Below, one piece after another: positions 24,946-33,524 of a stretch of DNA of 64,000 nt. Numbering within the stretch: position 1 is the stretch's first letter; each line of letters starts with the position of its first letter. A program made the position numbers and the translations under genes. The stretch is from a bacterium. GTDB lineage: Bacteria; Vulcanimicrobiota; JABDET01. The notes below the pieces were generated by a model. The model did no database searches. It was given only the letters and a program-made list of their open reading frames with translations, and was not told the DNA's origin. The stretch is from the NCBI GenBank assembly GCA_021817145.1, contig JAKAVV010000005.1, positions 96,341 through 160,340 on the forward strand, read 5' to 3'.

Positions 24946-25986
24946 ATGGTGGCGCCTGGGGCATCTGGTCAAGAGATTTTAAGTCAGGAACAAATTGATG
25001 CTCTGGTTTCAGCATTGGGAGAAGGGGCTCCTGAAAAATCTAAAACTGTTGTTCCAGGGAAAGAACAAAAACCGATCAGAGTTTATGATTTTCGATCCCC
25101 TGACAAACTCACCAAAGAAAATTTAAGAAATTTAAACTTGATTTACGATGATTTCAGCAGAATGACAGGTAATTCCCTTTCAGCGATCTGTTTAAGAACA
25201 AGTGTTGATATGAATGTTTCTAAAACCGATCAGCTTCCATTTGGAGAGATTATGTTTGGAGAAAAAGAACAAAAATCAGGTAAAGCAAAACCTGAAATTT
25301 TTTCCCTCTTTAATCTCTCTCCTCTTCCTGGCAGCGCTCTCCTGCAAATGGATATCCCTCTCCTTTTTGCGATTATGGATCGAATGTTAGGTGGACCTGG
25401 ATGGGGGACAAGCAAAATCAGGGCTTTAACTCAGGTTGAAAAAGAGTTGACCCAAGAAATTCTAAAAAAGATCCTGTTAAATCTTCGAGAGGTCTGGAGG
25501 AAATATCGAGAATTAACCCCCAGAGTTCTTGTTTTAGAATCTGATCCAAGGCTTGTCCCTCGAGTCATCGCTTTCCATGACACCATGGTTAGGACGATTT
25601 TTGTGGTCACTTTGGGAGAAACTTTTGGGTTAATGAAATTATCTCTTCCTTATGTGATGCTTAATCCATTACTCACTCTTGTCGAAAAAGAAGAAGGAGG
25701 GAGCCATCCAATTTACCGTCAGCAGAGAGATTATGAAGAAGTGCTGGGCTGGCTTGGGAAAATTCAGCTGCCTTTAACCATTGAATTAGGAAGCGCTTCT
25801 GTAACAGCAAAAGAGATTTTTGAGCTTGAAGCAGGACATGTCATCTCTCTTGAGAAAAAAGCGACAGGTCCATTGGATGTAAAAGTAGGAGAAAAAATGA
25901 AGTTTGCAGGACAGCTAGGAGCAGTCGGAGAAAGAAAAGCGATTCAGATTACAAAAATCATTCAAGAAGGACAGGAAAATGGCTGA
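24946..25986 (+). CDS. fliM: Flagellar motor switch protein FliM
   Basis: C-ring switch protein. The N-terminal CheY-P-binding segment EILSQEQIDALVSAL (about residues 10-24) is intact; the CheC-like middle domain (MDRMLGGPGWG) and the C-terminal SpoA domain (LPLTIELGSASVTAKEIFEL) follow. The conserved N-terminal segment implies that chemotaxis signalling exists although no che gene is in the window. Length 346. Overlaps fliY by eight bases. Confidence 0.95.
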   Translation: MVAPGASGQEILSQEQIDALVSALGEGAPEKSKTVVPGKEQKPIRVYDFRSPDKLTKENLRNLNLIYDDFSRMTGNSLSAICLRTSVDMNVSKTDQLPFGEIMFGEKEQKSGKAKPEIFSLFNLSPLPGSALLQMDIPLLFAIMDRMLGGPGWGTSKIRALTQVEKELTQEILKKILLNLREVWRKYRELTPRVLVLESDPRLVPRVIAFHDTMVRTIFVVTLGETFGLMKLSLPYVMLNPLLTLVEKEEGGSHPIYRQQRDYEEVLGWLGKIQLPLTIELGSASVTAKEIFELEAGHVISLEKKATGPLDVKVGEKMKFAGQLGAVGERKAIQITKIIQEGQENG

Positions 25987-27067
25987 TATGATTGGAGCAT
26001 TACAGCAAGGCGCTCTTGCCAGCTTGTTTAATCTTTGGACAAGCAGGGTTGGAGAGGATCTTTCCAAAATGGTAAATAAAGTTGTTGCGATTTCAGGCGG
26101 GACATGGAACGTGACTGAAATCTCGGAATTAAAGCAGAGTTATCCAATGCCTAGATTAATCGCCACAATTGAGATGGAATCTCATGAGGTGGTTTATCTT
26201 CTGCTTTCAGCTTCTGATATCTCGGTTATGGTGGATCTGTTCATGGGAGGGGATGGCACAGGAGCTCTGCCTGAATTAAATGAACTTCAAATGAATATTG
26301 TGGAAGAAACCATGAATCAACTGGCTGCTTCTTTAAGTTTAATTTTAAATCAGTTTACCGGGAAAACTTACCGCCCTCTTCCTCCAAAAATTCAATTTAA
26401 TGGACTGAACTTTCTCCCCCCACAGCTTGTTTCGCTGACTTATCAAATGACAATTAAAGAGGCTGCTTCAGGTCCTTTCATTGTTTTAATGCAGGTGAGT
26501 CAGGCAGTGGAATTAGGAACTTCTCTGGTTAATTTACAGTCCCCCTCACCTGCTCAGCAGCCTGAATCTGCGCAGCTGCCTCCTATCCAGCAGCCCCTTG
26601 TTCAGGGGGAAATATCCATGCGCCATCCAGAGCCAACTCCTTCTCTAACTGAACATTATCCTGCTCAGCAGACGCTAATTCAGCAGCCACCTACCCAGAA
26701 AAATCCTATCCAACAGCCTTCTGTTGAAACTCAAGACATGAGAGAGGTTTTAGCAAAACAGGTTCAACTGCAGCAGCTGACTCCTCAGCCCCCTGCGCAA
26801 AAAGTAGGAAATTTAAATTTGATTTTTGATGTCCTGCTTCAATTAACCGCTGTTATAGGAAGAACAGGGATTACGATTCGAGATCTGGTTGAACTTGGAC
26901 CTGGTTCTGTTTTAGAACTGGACAAACTGGTGGGAGAAGCTGTTGAATTATATGCCAACAATAAACTGGTTGCAAAAGGGGAAGTGGTTGTTATTGATGA
27001 GAGATTTGGAGTGCGTATTACAGAAACAGTTACTCCTGTGGAAAGACTGCAAGGATTAAAAGGATAA
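25979..27067 (+). CDS. fliY: FliY-type flagellar motor switch protein (CheC-like domain plus FliN domain)
   Basis: C-ring protein with an N-terminal CheC/FliM-like domain (residues 1-180, with MGGDGTGALPELNELQ and an ExxN element in VEETMNQL), a Gln/Pro-rich linker of about 80 residues (repeats of the type PIQQP), and a C-terminal FliN/SpoA domain (about 275-355, FDVLLQLTAVIGRTGITIRD). This is the FliY layout of Firmicutes and some others rather than plain FliN. In Bacillus FliY dephosphorylates CheY; activity here is inferred. Length 362. Confidence 0.9.
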   Translation: MADMIGALQQGALASLFNLWTSRVGEDLSKMVNKVVAISGGTWNVTEISELKQSYPMPRLIATIEMESHEVVYLLLSASDISVMVDLFMGGDGTGALPELNELQMNIVEETMNQLAASLSLILNQFTGKTYRPLPPKIQFNGLNFLPPQLVSLTYQMTIKEAASGPFIVLMQVSQAVELGTSLVNLQSPSPAQQPESAQLPPIQQPLVQGEISMRHPEPTPSLTEHYPAQQTLIQQPPTQKNPIQQPSVETQDMREVLAKQVQLQQLTPQPPAQKVGNLNLIFDVLLQLTAVIGRTGITIRDLVELGPGSVLELDKLVGEAVELYANNKLVAKGEVVVIDERFGVRITETVTPVERLQGLKG

Positions 27068-27125
27068 TTTTGTAAAGGGTCGAAATTCAAGGATTAAGTA
27101 GATTGCAGTAGGGGATTATGTTAGC

Positions 27126-27145
27126 AGAGAGAAGGGGTTCTCTCT
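27126..27145 (+). promoter_or_regulatory. Perfect 8-bp hairpin covering the fliP ribosome site
   Basis: AGAGAGAA (27126-27133), loop GGGG, TTCTCTCT (27138-27145). The only Shine-Dalgarno-like sequence close to the first fliP start (AAGGGG) is partly in the stem and partly in the loop, and the helix ends two bases before the TTG at 27148. It could modulate fliP translation. A nine-codon ATG frame (27119-27148) runs through it. Confidence 0.45.
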
Positions 27146-27147
27146 GA

Positions 27148-27888
27148 TTGGTGAGGTTGCGCAAAAGGGGGTTGGGAAGATTGATTTTAGCTTATCAGCA
27201 GGTTCCATTTATTCCTATTCCAAATTTGAAGATTGGGGTTACTCCTGCCAGTAATCCTCATCAGGTAGCTTTTAGTTTGCAGATCCTTCTGCTTCTAACC
27301 GTTCTGACTCTTGCTCCTTCTATTCTCGTTTTAATGACCTCTTTTACGAGAATTATCATTGTTTTATCTTTTCTTCAGCAAGCTCTTGGAACACAGCAAA
27401 TTCCTTCCAGTCAGATTTTAATCGGATTTTCTCTCTTTTTAACTTACGTGACAATGTATCCGACACTCAGTTTAATGAATAAACAAGCTCTGCAGCCTTA
27501 TCTGCATGGGAAGCTTTCAGAAGTGCGGGCTTTGAAAAAGGCTTCTGGACCTTTGAGGCAGTTTATGCTTAAACAAACTCGTGAGAAGGATCTGGCGCTT
27601 ATTTTAAGGATGGCTCATGCTCCGCAGCCTAAAACTCCAAATGATGTTTCATTAGCTCTTGTGATTCCTGCTTTTGCCATGAGTGAATTTAAGACTGCGT
27701 TTCAGATTGGATTTGTGCTTTTTATTCCTTTTATGATTATTGATATGGTGGTGGCTTCAACATTGATGAGTTTAGGAATGTTAATGCTCCCCCCTGTGAT
27801 GATCTCACTCCCATTTAAAATTTTGTTGTTTGTTCTTGTGGATGGATGGAGGCTTGTTGTAGGAAGCCTGTGGCTTAGTTTTAAATGA
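27148..27888 (+). CDS. fliP: Flagellar export gate protein FliP
   Basis: Core polytopic protein of the export gate. The block LAPSILVLMTSFTRIIIVLSF (in two parts: LAPSILVLMTSF, TRIIIVLSFLQQALG) and the C-terminal IPAFAMSEFKTAFQIGF and MLPPVMISLPFKILLFVLVDGW are diagnostic. Four membrane segments. The start is unclear: TTG 27148 is the first, GTG 27151 and TTG 27181 (with AAAAGGGGG upstream) are alternatives. No classical signal peptide is visible. FliO, often upstream, is not encoded in the 80-base gap before it. Confidence 0.94.
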   Translation: MVRLRKRGLGRLILAYQQVPFIPIPNLKIGVTPASNPHQVAFSLQILLLLTVLTLAPSILVLMTSFTRIIIVLSFLQQALGTQQIPSSQILIGFSLFLTYVTMYPTLSLMNKQALQPYLHGKLSEVRALKKASGPLRQFMLKQTREKDLALILRMAHAPQPKTPNDVSLALVIPAFAMSEFKTAFQIGFVLFIPFMIIDMVVASTLMSLGMLMLPPVMISLPFKILLFVLVDGWRLVVGSLWLSFK

Positions 27889-27933
27889 ATCGAAGCTCCT
27901 CAAGGAGCCTCTCGATAATGAAGGAGGTGAAAA

Positions 27934-28203
27934 ATGACCCCTGAAATGGCTCTTTCTCTTGGGAGGCAGGCGATTATTCTTGCCATGTTAATTAGCGCTC
28001 CAATTCTCGGGCTCGGATTAATTGTGGGGATTCTTATCAGCATTCTCCAAGCAGTAACCAGTATTCAAGAAATGACTTTGACCTTCATTCCTAAAATTCT
28101 AGCGGGGGCTTTTGGCGCCCTTGTTTTTGGGCCCTGGATGTTGATGATGATGATGGATTTTACGATTCGATTGATTAAAAGCATTCCGATGTTTGCAAGG
28201 TGA
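27934..28203 (+). CDS. fliQ: Flagellar export gate protein FliQ
   Basis: Small export-gate protein with two transmembrane helices (LISAPILGLGLIVGILISIL and FGALVFGPWMLMMMMDF). The motif QAVTSIQEMTLTFIPKI between them is the FliQ hallmark. 89 residues. An ideal AAGGAGGTG precedes the ATG. Its end overlaps fliR by four bases. Confidence 0.95.
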   Translation: MTPEMALSLGRQAIILAMLISAPILGLGLIVGILISILQAVTSIQEMTLTFIPKILAGAFGALVFGPWMLMMMMDFTIRLIKSIPMFAR

Positions 28204-28976
28204 ACTGGATTCAGGTTGCCACAACCAGGTTTGAGCTTTTTATCCTTGTTTTTGCGCGTGTTTTTACCGTTTTTTCAACGGTTCCGATCTTTGGGACAAG
28301 CCAGATCCCAACTCAGGCAAAAATTGCTTTTTCATATTTTGTCGTTCTCATTCTTTTCCCTGTTATCCCTCTTCCCAAAGAACTTCCCTCTAGTTTGATT
28401 CTTTATTTTTTTATGCTGGGGAAAGAGATACTTTTTGGATTGATTATTGGATATGTCAGTTTTATTTTGTTTTCAGGTATTCAGATCGGAGGACAGATCA
28501 TAGATTTGTTGATAGGATTTGGGCTTGCCAATGTGATCAATCCAATTTCCAATATTCAGGTAAGCATCATGGGTAATTTTCAGTATATTATCGCTCTGCT
28601 GGTTTTTGTTTCTATGAATGGACATTTTTATCTTCTCCTGGCATTAAGCCAGAGTTTTCACATTGTGCCTGTTGGAACCATGCAGTTAAGCGCAAAAGCC
28701 TTTCTGACATTTGACAGTTTTCTCTCGAAAATGTTTGTGATTGCTTTTGAGTTGGCTTTTCCAAGTGTTGCAGCTCTATTTATCACCAATATAGCTTTAG
28801 GAGTTATTTCTCGATTTGTTCCTCAGTTGAATGTTTTTTTTGTTGGATTTGCCATTACTATTTTTGTTGGATTTCTTGTTACGATTATTACGCTGAATGG
28901 ATTAATGGCATTTCATGCAAGGGTTTTTCATGATATTTTTTCTGAAATGATGGCCATGATGAGGGTTTTAAGGTGA
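28200..28976 (+). CDS. fliR: Flagellar export gate protein FliR
   Basis: Third export-gate subunit; six or so hydrophobic segments across 258 residues. N-terminal FARVFTVFSTVPIFGTSQIP and the middle GEILFGLIIGYVSFILFSG-like stretch (here GKEILFGLIIGYVSF), followed by PQLNVFFVGFAITIFVGF, match FliR. The GTG start overlaps the fliQ stop (GTGA), so translation is coupled. Confidence 0.95.
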   Translation: MNWIQVATTRFELFILVFARVFTVFSTVPIFGTSQIPTQAKIAFSYFVVLILFPVIPLPKELPSSLILYFFMLGKEILFGLIIGYVSFILFSGIQIGGQIIDLLIGFGLANVINPISNIQVSIMGNFQYIIALLVFVSMNGHFYLLLALSQSFHIVPVGTMQLSAKAFLTFDSFLSKMFVIAFELAFPSVAALFITNIALGVISRFVPQLNVFFVGFAITIFVGFLVTIITLNGLMAFHARVFHDIFSEMMAMMRVLR

Positions 28977-29030
28977 ATTGATTCCGATGCGAGTCTGAGA
29001 GAGGAAGGATGTCCTTAAGGAGTTTTGTAA

Positions 29031-30095
29031 ATGCCAGATCCAAGTAAAACAGAAGCAGCTACCCCAAAGCGAAAAAAAGAAGCCCGCGAGGGGGGACAGA
29101 TTGCCCGATCTCAAGAGATTAACACTGTCCTCATTTTATTGTTTGCTCTGATCGTTCTTAAGATGGTGTCTTTAACGTTCTTTTTCTCTTTTGAAAAGCT
29201 GTTTACTTATTACTTAGGGCATTTAGGGGAATTCCATTGGACACCTGCTCGCGTTCTTTTTGATCTGAGGAAACTAGCCGCTCAAATGTTGATCTTAATC
29301 TCCCCTCTTTTTCTCGCTGTTATTGTGGCTGGTTTGGCCGCAGGATTCGCCCAGGCTGGATTTTTTATCACTTTTAAACCCTTGATGCCCAAGTTCTCAA
29401 AGCTCAATCCAATCACAGGATTGGGCAGAATTTTTTCAAAGCAAGGGTTTGCCGAGCTGCTTCGATCCACTATTAAAATTTTTGCGGTTGGATTTGTCGC
29501 GTACTTGACTTTAAAGCAGCATTTTCCGCAGCTGCTTTTTCTAGAGGAGATGGGTTTAAAACAAGGGCTTTTTATGACAGCAGGGATCGTTTATCAACTG
29601 ATTTTTCGGGTTTTAATGGCTGCAGCTCTTATTGCTGTTCTGGATTTTCTTTATCAGAAATTTCAGTTCGAACAAAATTTAAAAATGACAAAAGAAGAGG
29701 TGAAAGAGGAGTTAAAACAAGCTGAAGGGGATCCTAGAACAAGATCTCGAATTCGGGCTAAACAAAGACAGATGGGAATGAGAAGGATGATGCAGTCAGT
29801 TCCAGAAGCCGTTGTTGTTATCACAAACCCTGTCCATCTAGCCATTGCTTTGAAATATACGGAAGAGATGCCTGCTCCTATTGTCTTAGCAAAAGGAGCA
29901 GGCTTTGTTGCTGAAAAGATTAAAGAGATCGCAAAAGAGAAAGATATCCTTATTATTGAAAAACCTCCTCTTGCTCGTATGCTGTTTAAGGTTGATATTG
30001 GGAAATATATCCCTTCCCAATTGTATCAAGCTGTGGCAGAGATTGTCGCGTACATTTACCAGATTAAACCAGGACTGCTGAATCCAAAAGATTAA
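29031..30095 (+). CDS. flhB: Flagellar export switch protein FlhB with variant cleavage motif NPVH
   Basis: Export-gate protein that switches from rod/hook to filament substrates. The N-terminus KTEAATPKRKKEAREGGQIARS, four membrane helices (about residues 30-220), and the cytoplasmic domain are all present. The self-cleavage site is NPVH (ITNPVHLAIALKY) instead of the near-universal NPTH; Asn, Pro and His are kept but Thr is Val. After the site the C-terminal domain ends VAEIVAYIYQI as usual. Length 354. It is followed not by flhA but by a toxin-antitoxin pair. Confidence 0.95.
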   Translation: MPDPSKTEAATPKRKKEAREGGQIARSQEINTVLILLFALIVLKMVSLTFFFSFEKLFTYYLGHLGEFHWTPARVLFDLRKLAAQMLILISPLFLAVIVAGLAAGFAQAGFFITFKPLMPKFSKLNPITGLGRIFSKQGFAELLRSTIKIFAVGFVAYLTLKQHFPQLLFLEEMGLKQGLFMTAGIVYQLIFRVLMAAALIAVLDFLYQKFQFEQNLKMTKEEVKEELKQAEGDPRTRSRIRAKQRQMGMRRMMQSVPEAVVVITNPVHLAIALKYTEEMPAPIVLAKGAGFVAEKIKEIAKEKDILIIEKPPLARMLFKVDIGKYIPSQLYQAVAEIVAYIYQIKPGLLNPKD

Positions 30096-30113
30096 CAGAG
30101 TACGTCTGATGTG

Positions 30114-30145
30114 TTGACAATTGTCATACATTAGGATACAATGTA
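30114..30145 (+). promoter_or_regulatory. Promoter of the toxin-antitoxin pair with two overlapping palindromes
   Basis: TTGACA (30114-30119), 17 bases, TACAAT (30137-30142). TGACAATTGTCA (30115-30126) is a perfect palindrome over the -35 box, and TACATT-N7-AATGTA (30127-30132/30140-30145) is an inverted repeat over the -10 box. This is the usual layout for autoregulation by a CopG-type antitoxin. Transcription should start at about 30149, at the toxin's start codon. Confidence 0.75.
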
Positions 30146-30148
30146 ACT

Positions 30149-30415
30149 GTGGTACAAATCAAGGCTCTGGTTTGGGACGAGTGGAATAGTGAGCATATCA
30201 AAAAGCATCATGTTTCAATCGAAGAGGTGGAGGAATTGTGTCAGGGCTATTATAAGAATCTGCCAACCTATGGCGAACGATATTTGATTCTTGGCAGAAC
30301 TAAAGCTGGAAGAGCCTTGACGATTGTTCTGGCAAGACAGAAACCTGGAGTTTATTATCTAATTACAGCAAGGGATATGAGCAAAAAAGAAAGGAGACTG
30401 TTTTTAAATGAGTAA
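30149..30415 (+). CDS. brnT: BrnT-family toxin (RelE-fold ribonuclease)
   Basis: An 88-residue BrnT toxin. The family pattern WDEWNSEHIKKHHVSIEEV near the N-terminus, YLILGRTKAGRALTIVLA in the middle, and the terminal ITARDMSKKERRLF block with conserved Arg and Lys are all present. BrnT proteins fold like RelE ribonucleases and inhibit growth. The GTG start coincides with the predicted transcription start and no ribosome site precedes it, so the mRNA may be leaderless. Its stop overlaps the antitoxin ATG by eight bases; the toxin comes first, as usual for this family. Confidence 0.88.
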   Translation: MVQIKALVWDEWNSEHIKKHHVSIEEVEELCQGYYKNLPTYGERYLILGRTKAGRALTIVLARQKPGVYYLITARDMSKKERRLFLNE

Positions 30416-30692
30416 AAAAGTTAAAAAAATCCCGCTATTTAAAGATTTAACTGAGGAAGCGCGCTTTTGGGATACCCATGATGTAACCGACTATCTGGAT
30501 GAAATGGGATTTGAGGATGTTAATTTTTTGCCGCAGCAGCCCAAAGATGAAATATTGACCATTCGATTGGAAAAAAAATTGAAGAATTTGCTTGTGAAAA
30601 AAGCAAAACGAATTGGGATTAACCCTTCCTCTTTAACTCGCGCCTGGATTGTTGAAAAATTTCTAGAGGAAAATAAAAAAAAATACGATTGA
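30408..30692 (+). CDS. CopG-type antitoxin of the BrnT system
   Basis: A 94-residue antitoxin. The N-terminus IPLFKDLTEEARFWDTHDVTDYLDEM is the toxin-binding part of the CopG_antitoxin family (shown here in two parts: IPLFKDLTEEARFWDTHD and VTDYLDEM). The C-terminus ILTIRLEKKLKNLLVKKAKR followed by GINPSSLTRAWI is a ribbon-helix-helix DNA-binding domain. It probably binds the palindromes at 30115-30145 to repress the pair. It lies between flhB and flhA, which elsewhere are adjacent. Confidence 0.88.
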   Translation: MSKKVKKIPLFKDLTEEARFWDTHDVTDYLDEMGFEDVNFLPQQPKDEILTIRLEKKLKNLLVKKAKRIGINPSSLTRAWIVEKFLEENKKKYD

Positions 30693-30773
30693 ATGGATGC
30701 TCGAAGCGGAGAAAAGGAGAAAACGCCTGAATTTAGAATTCAAAATAAAAGGGAGATTAAAGGGGGCTGTTAA

Positions 30774-32855
30774 TTGGCGTTAAACAAACCTGACACACGC
30801 CTTTCAAATATAAAGTTATTTAAAAATTCCGATATCATTCTGGCAGTTGCTGCTATTTCTGTCATTGCCATGATGATCATTCCGATCCCTCCTTTTCTTT
30901 TAGATCTTCTTCTGGTATTTGATATAGGGTTTGCTCTTGTTATTCTTTTAACTTCCATGTTCACTCTCGAGCCTTTGAATTTTTCTTCTTTTCCTGGACT
31001 GCTGCTGGTTATCACTCTTTTCAGGCTTGCCCTCGAAGTTTCCAGCACAAGATTGGTTTTACTGCACGCTTACGCGGGAAAAGTGATTCAAGCTTTCGGT
31101 AATTTTGTGGTTGGCGGAAACTATGTGGTTGGGTTCGTCATTTTTTTGATTTTAATTATTATTCAATTTGTCGTGGTAACCAGCGGCGCCACACGAGTCG
31201 CTGAAGTGGCTGCTCGCTTCACTTTGGATGCCATGCCTGGCAAACAAATGGCGATTGACGCTGATTTGAACAGCGGTTTAATCAATGAGGAAGAAGCCCG
31301 AAGAAGAAGAAGCGAGATCGAGCGGGAAGCGGATTTTTATGGAGCCATGGATGGAGCCAGCAAATTTATCCGTGGAGATGTTATTGCCGCCATTTTAATC
31401 CTTGCCATTAACATTATTGGCGGACTGATCGTAGGTATGGTGCAAAAAGGGATGGGGCTTATTGAGGCTCTTCATACTTATACTTTATTAACGATAGGGG
31501 AAGGCATAGTTACTGAAATGCCAAGTCTTTTTGCTTCTGTTGCCACAGGCTTTATCGTTACCCGAGCAGCGAGTCAAAAAAATTTAGGAGAAGAGATTAC
31601 GACTCAAATGTTCAGTTCCCCCCGCGCTCTTATCATTGTCACCCTTACTCTTGCTGTTTTTGCGCTGATTCCCGGTCTCCCCTTAATTCCTTTTGCAGCC
31701 ATGGCTGTTGGCGCGTATTTAATCTATCGGGTTGTCAACCAGGCATTAAAAGCTCCTGCAGCAGCCCCTGCTGTAGAAGAAAAACCTAAAGAGCCTGAAT
31801 CTGTTGTTCCTCTTCTCCAACTGGATCCAATGGAGCTGGAGATTGGTTACGGATTAATTCAACTTGTGGATACAGGGGAAGGAGGAGATTTGCTGGGAAG
31901 ATTGACGATGATTCGAAGACAGACTGCTCTTGATTTAGGGATTATCGTCCCTCCGATTCGTGTTCGCGACAATGTGCAGCTGAAGCCTTCTTCCTATCGA
32001 GTTAAATTTTTCGGGCTTGAAGTGGCAAAAGGCGAAGTCATGACAGGAAGATATCTTGCAATGGACCCTGGAACAGTCACTGAGGAAATAGAAGGGATAA
32101 AGACAAAAGAGCCGACTTTCGGACTCCCTGCCGTATGGATTGCTGAATCTCAGAAGTCTAGAGCAGAGGTATTGGGATATACAGTCATTGATCCAGGGAC
32201 TGTTGTTACAACACATGTCTCAGAGATTATTCACTCCCACGCAGCCGATCTTTTAGGAAGACAAGAGGTGCAGACTCTTCTCAACAATTTAAAAACCACG
32301 TATCCTGTTGTTGTGGAAGAGTTGATCCCCAATCTTTTAACCATTGGCGAGCTGCAGAAAGTGCTGCAGAATCTTGTGCGTGAAAAAATCTCGATTCGAA
32401 ATCTGCTCTTGATTTTGGAAACTTTAGCGGATCAGACAAGAATCTCTCGGGATGTCGAATTTTTAACAGAGAAAGTCAGGCAGGCGCTTTCAACCTCTAT
32501 TTGCAGAGAATATTTACAGCAGGATGGGACTCTCCCTGTGTTAACTCTTGATCCTGCTCTCGAAAATATGATGGGGGAAGTTGTGAAAAAAGGGCAGAAA
32601 GAGATGTTGGGAGCTCTCCATCCTGATACTTTGCGTTCATTCTACGGGTCCCTTTTAAAACAAGTGGAGAACATGACAAAACAGGGGTATTCTCCTGTTT
32701 TATTGTGTTCTCAAGCGATTCGCCCCTATTTCCGGCATCTGGTGGAAAGGGTGATTCCAAATCTAGTCGTATTAAGTTATCATGAGATTGTTCCAGAGGC
32801 AAGCATCAAAGCCGTTGGTTCTGTTTCTCTGGAAGGGGAAAAGGTGAAACTGTAA
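30774..32855 (+). CDS. flhA: Flagellar export gate protein FlhA
   Basis: Largest export-gate protein; forms the nonameric cytoplasmic ring that docks substrate-chaperone complexes. Eight N-terminal membrane helices (within residues 20-330) include the FHIPEP-family stretches VFDIGFALVILLTSM and FRLALEVSSTRLVLL, and the DADLNSGLINEEEARRRR loop. The soluble domain (about 345-693) follows a Pro/Ala linker. Length 693 is normal. TTG start after AAAGGGGG. Expression may depend on the toxin-antitoxin promoter or on read-through from flhB. Confidence 0.95.
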   Translation: MALNKPDTRLSNIKLFKNSDIILAVAAISVIAMMIIPIPPFLLDLLLVFDIGFALVILLTSMFTLEPLNFSSFPGLLLVITLFRLALEVSSTRLVLLHAYAGKVIQAFGNFVVGGNYVVGFVIFLILIIIQFVVVTSGATRVAEVAARFTLDAMPGKQMAIDADLNSGLINEEEARRRRSEIEREADFYGAMDGASKFIRGDVIAAILILAINIIGGLIVGMVQKGMGLIEALHTYTLLTIGEGIVTEMPSLFASVATGFIVTRAASQKNLGEEITTQMFSSPRALIIVTLTLAVFALIPGLPLIPFAAMAVGAYLIYRVVNQALKAPAAAPAVEEKPKEPESVVPLLQLDPMELEIGYGLIQLVDTGEGGDLLGRLTMIRRQTALDLGIIVPPIRVRDNVQLKPSSYRVKFFGLEVAKGEVMTGRYLAMDPGTVTEEIEGIKTKEPTFGLPAVWIAESQKSRAEVLGYTVIDPGTVVTTHVSEIIHSHAADLLGRQEVQTLLNNLKTTYPVVVEELIPNLLTIGELQKVLQNLVREKISIRNLLLILETLADQTRISRDVEFLTEKVRQALSTSICREYLQQDGTLPVLTLDPALENMMGEVVKKGQKEMLGALHPDTLRSFYGSLLKQVENMTKQGYSPVLLCSQAIRPYFRHLVERVIPNLVVLSYHEIVPEASIKAVGSVSLEGEKVKL

Positions 32856-33524
32856 ATGATAGGAACACTGGAATTTTTAAAAGAAAATCAGCAGTTAAAA
32901 CTCGAGGGAGAGAATCATTCTTTTATCACAACGATTGAATCTGTTAAACCCAACTTTTTTACGGTAAAGGGGGACCATCAAATTATAGAACATCTTTCTG
33001 TTCATATCGGCGCTAAAATGAAGGGGATTTTCATCCATGAAGATTCGATTTACTCTTTTGAAACAAAAGTTGTTCGAAAAGAAATAGCCCCTCCTCGATT
33101 GTCTCTTTCCTGGCCCAAAGAGGTTGTTGAAGATAAAGTTAAATGCTATCAAAGAGCAGGTTTTACCGGTGTGGAGGGGTATCTTCCTTTTCGATATGAA
33201 CCTGTCAAAAAGGGACAAGATACGATTGAATTTACAAAACAAGGAGTGGCTACCTGGATTGGCGGAGATGAGCTTAACATGATTTCTATTTTTGAGATCC
33301 CAAAAGGGTCGCTTCTTGCCCTTGAGCTGCAGCAGCCTGTCTCTCCTGTCCCTTTTCGGTTTTTCGGAAAAGTTCATAAAATTAAGCAGCATGGTTCTCT
33401 TTATCATATCAGACTTCTTTTCGAAGCCATTCGAGAAAAAGATCGGGATTTGATTTTAAAGTACTGTTTGCAAAAGCAAGCCCAACTGAATCGCACAGGG
33501 CTTTTAAAGCCTTCTGAGTCATGA
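32856..33524 (+). CDS. YcgR/PilZ-like flagellar protein, degenerate c-di-GMP motifs
   Basis: A 222-residue protein with a YcgR-type N-terminal beta domain followed by a PilZ-like second half. The place of the PilZ RxxxR motif reads CYQRAGFTG, and no DxSxxG follows, so c-di-GMP binding is doubtful. It begins immediately after the flhA stop and overlaps the next gene by four bases. It is the first of three tandem relatives; assignment is by architecture and the intact third copy. It may bind the motor or partner with the intact copy without the nucleotide. Confidence 0.65.
   Translation: MIGTLEFLKENQQLKLEGENHSFITTIESVKPNFFTVKGDHQIIEHLSVHIGAKMKGIFIHEDSIYSFETKVVRKEIAPPRLSLSWPKEVVEDKVKCYQRAGFTGVEGYLPFRYEPVKKGQDTIEFTKQGVATWIGGDELNMISIFEIPKGSLLALELQQPVSPVPFRFFGKVHKIKQHGSLYHIRLLFEAIREKDRDLILKYCLQKQAQLNRTGLLKPSES

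Noticed and set aside
30728-30742. Small palindrome TGAATT-TAG-AATTCA upstream of flhA
   Set aside because: AT-rich, short and not linked to a promoter; could be chance.
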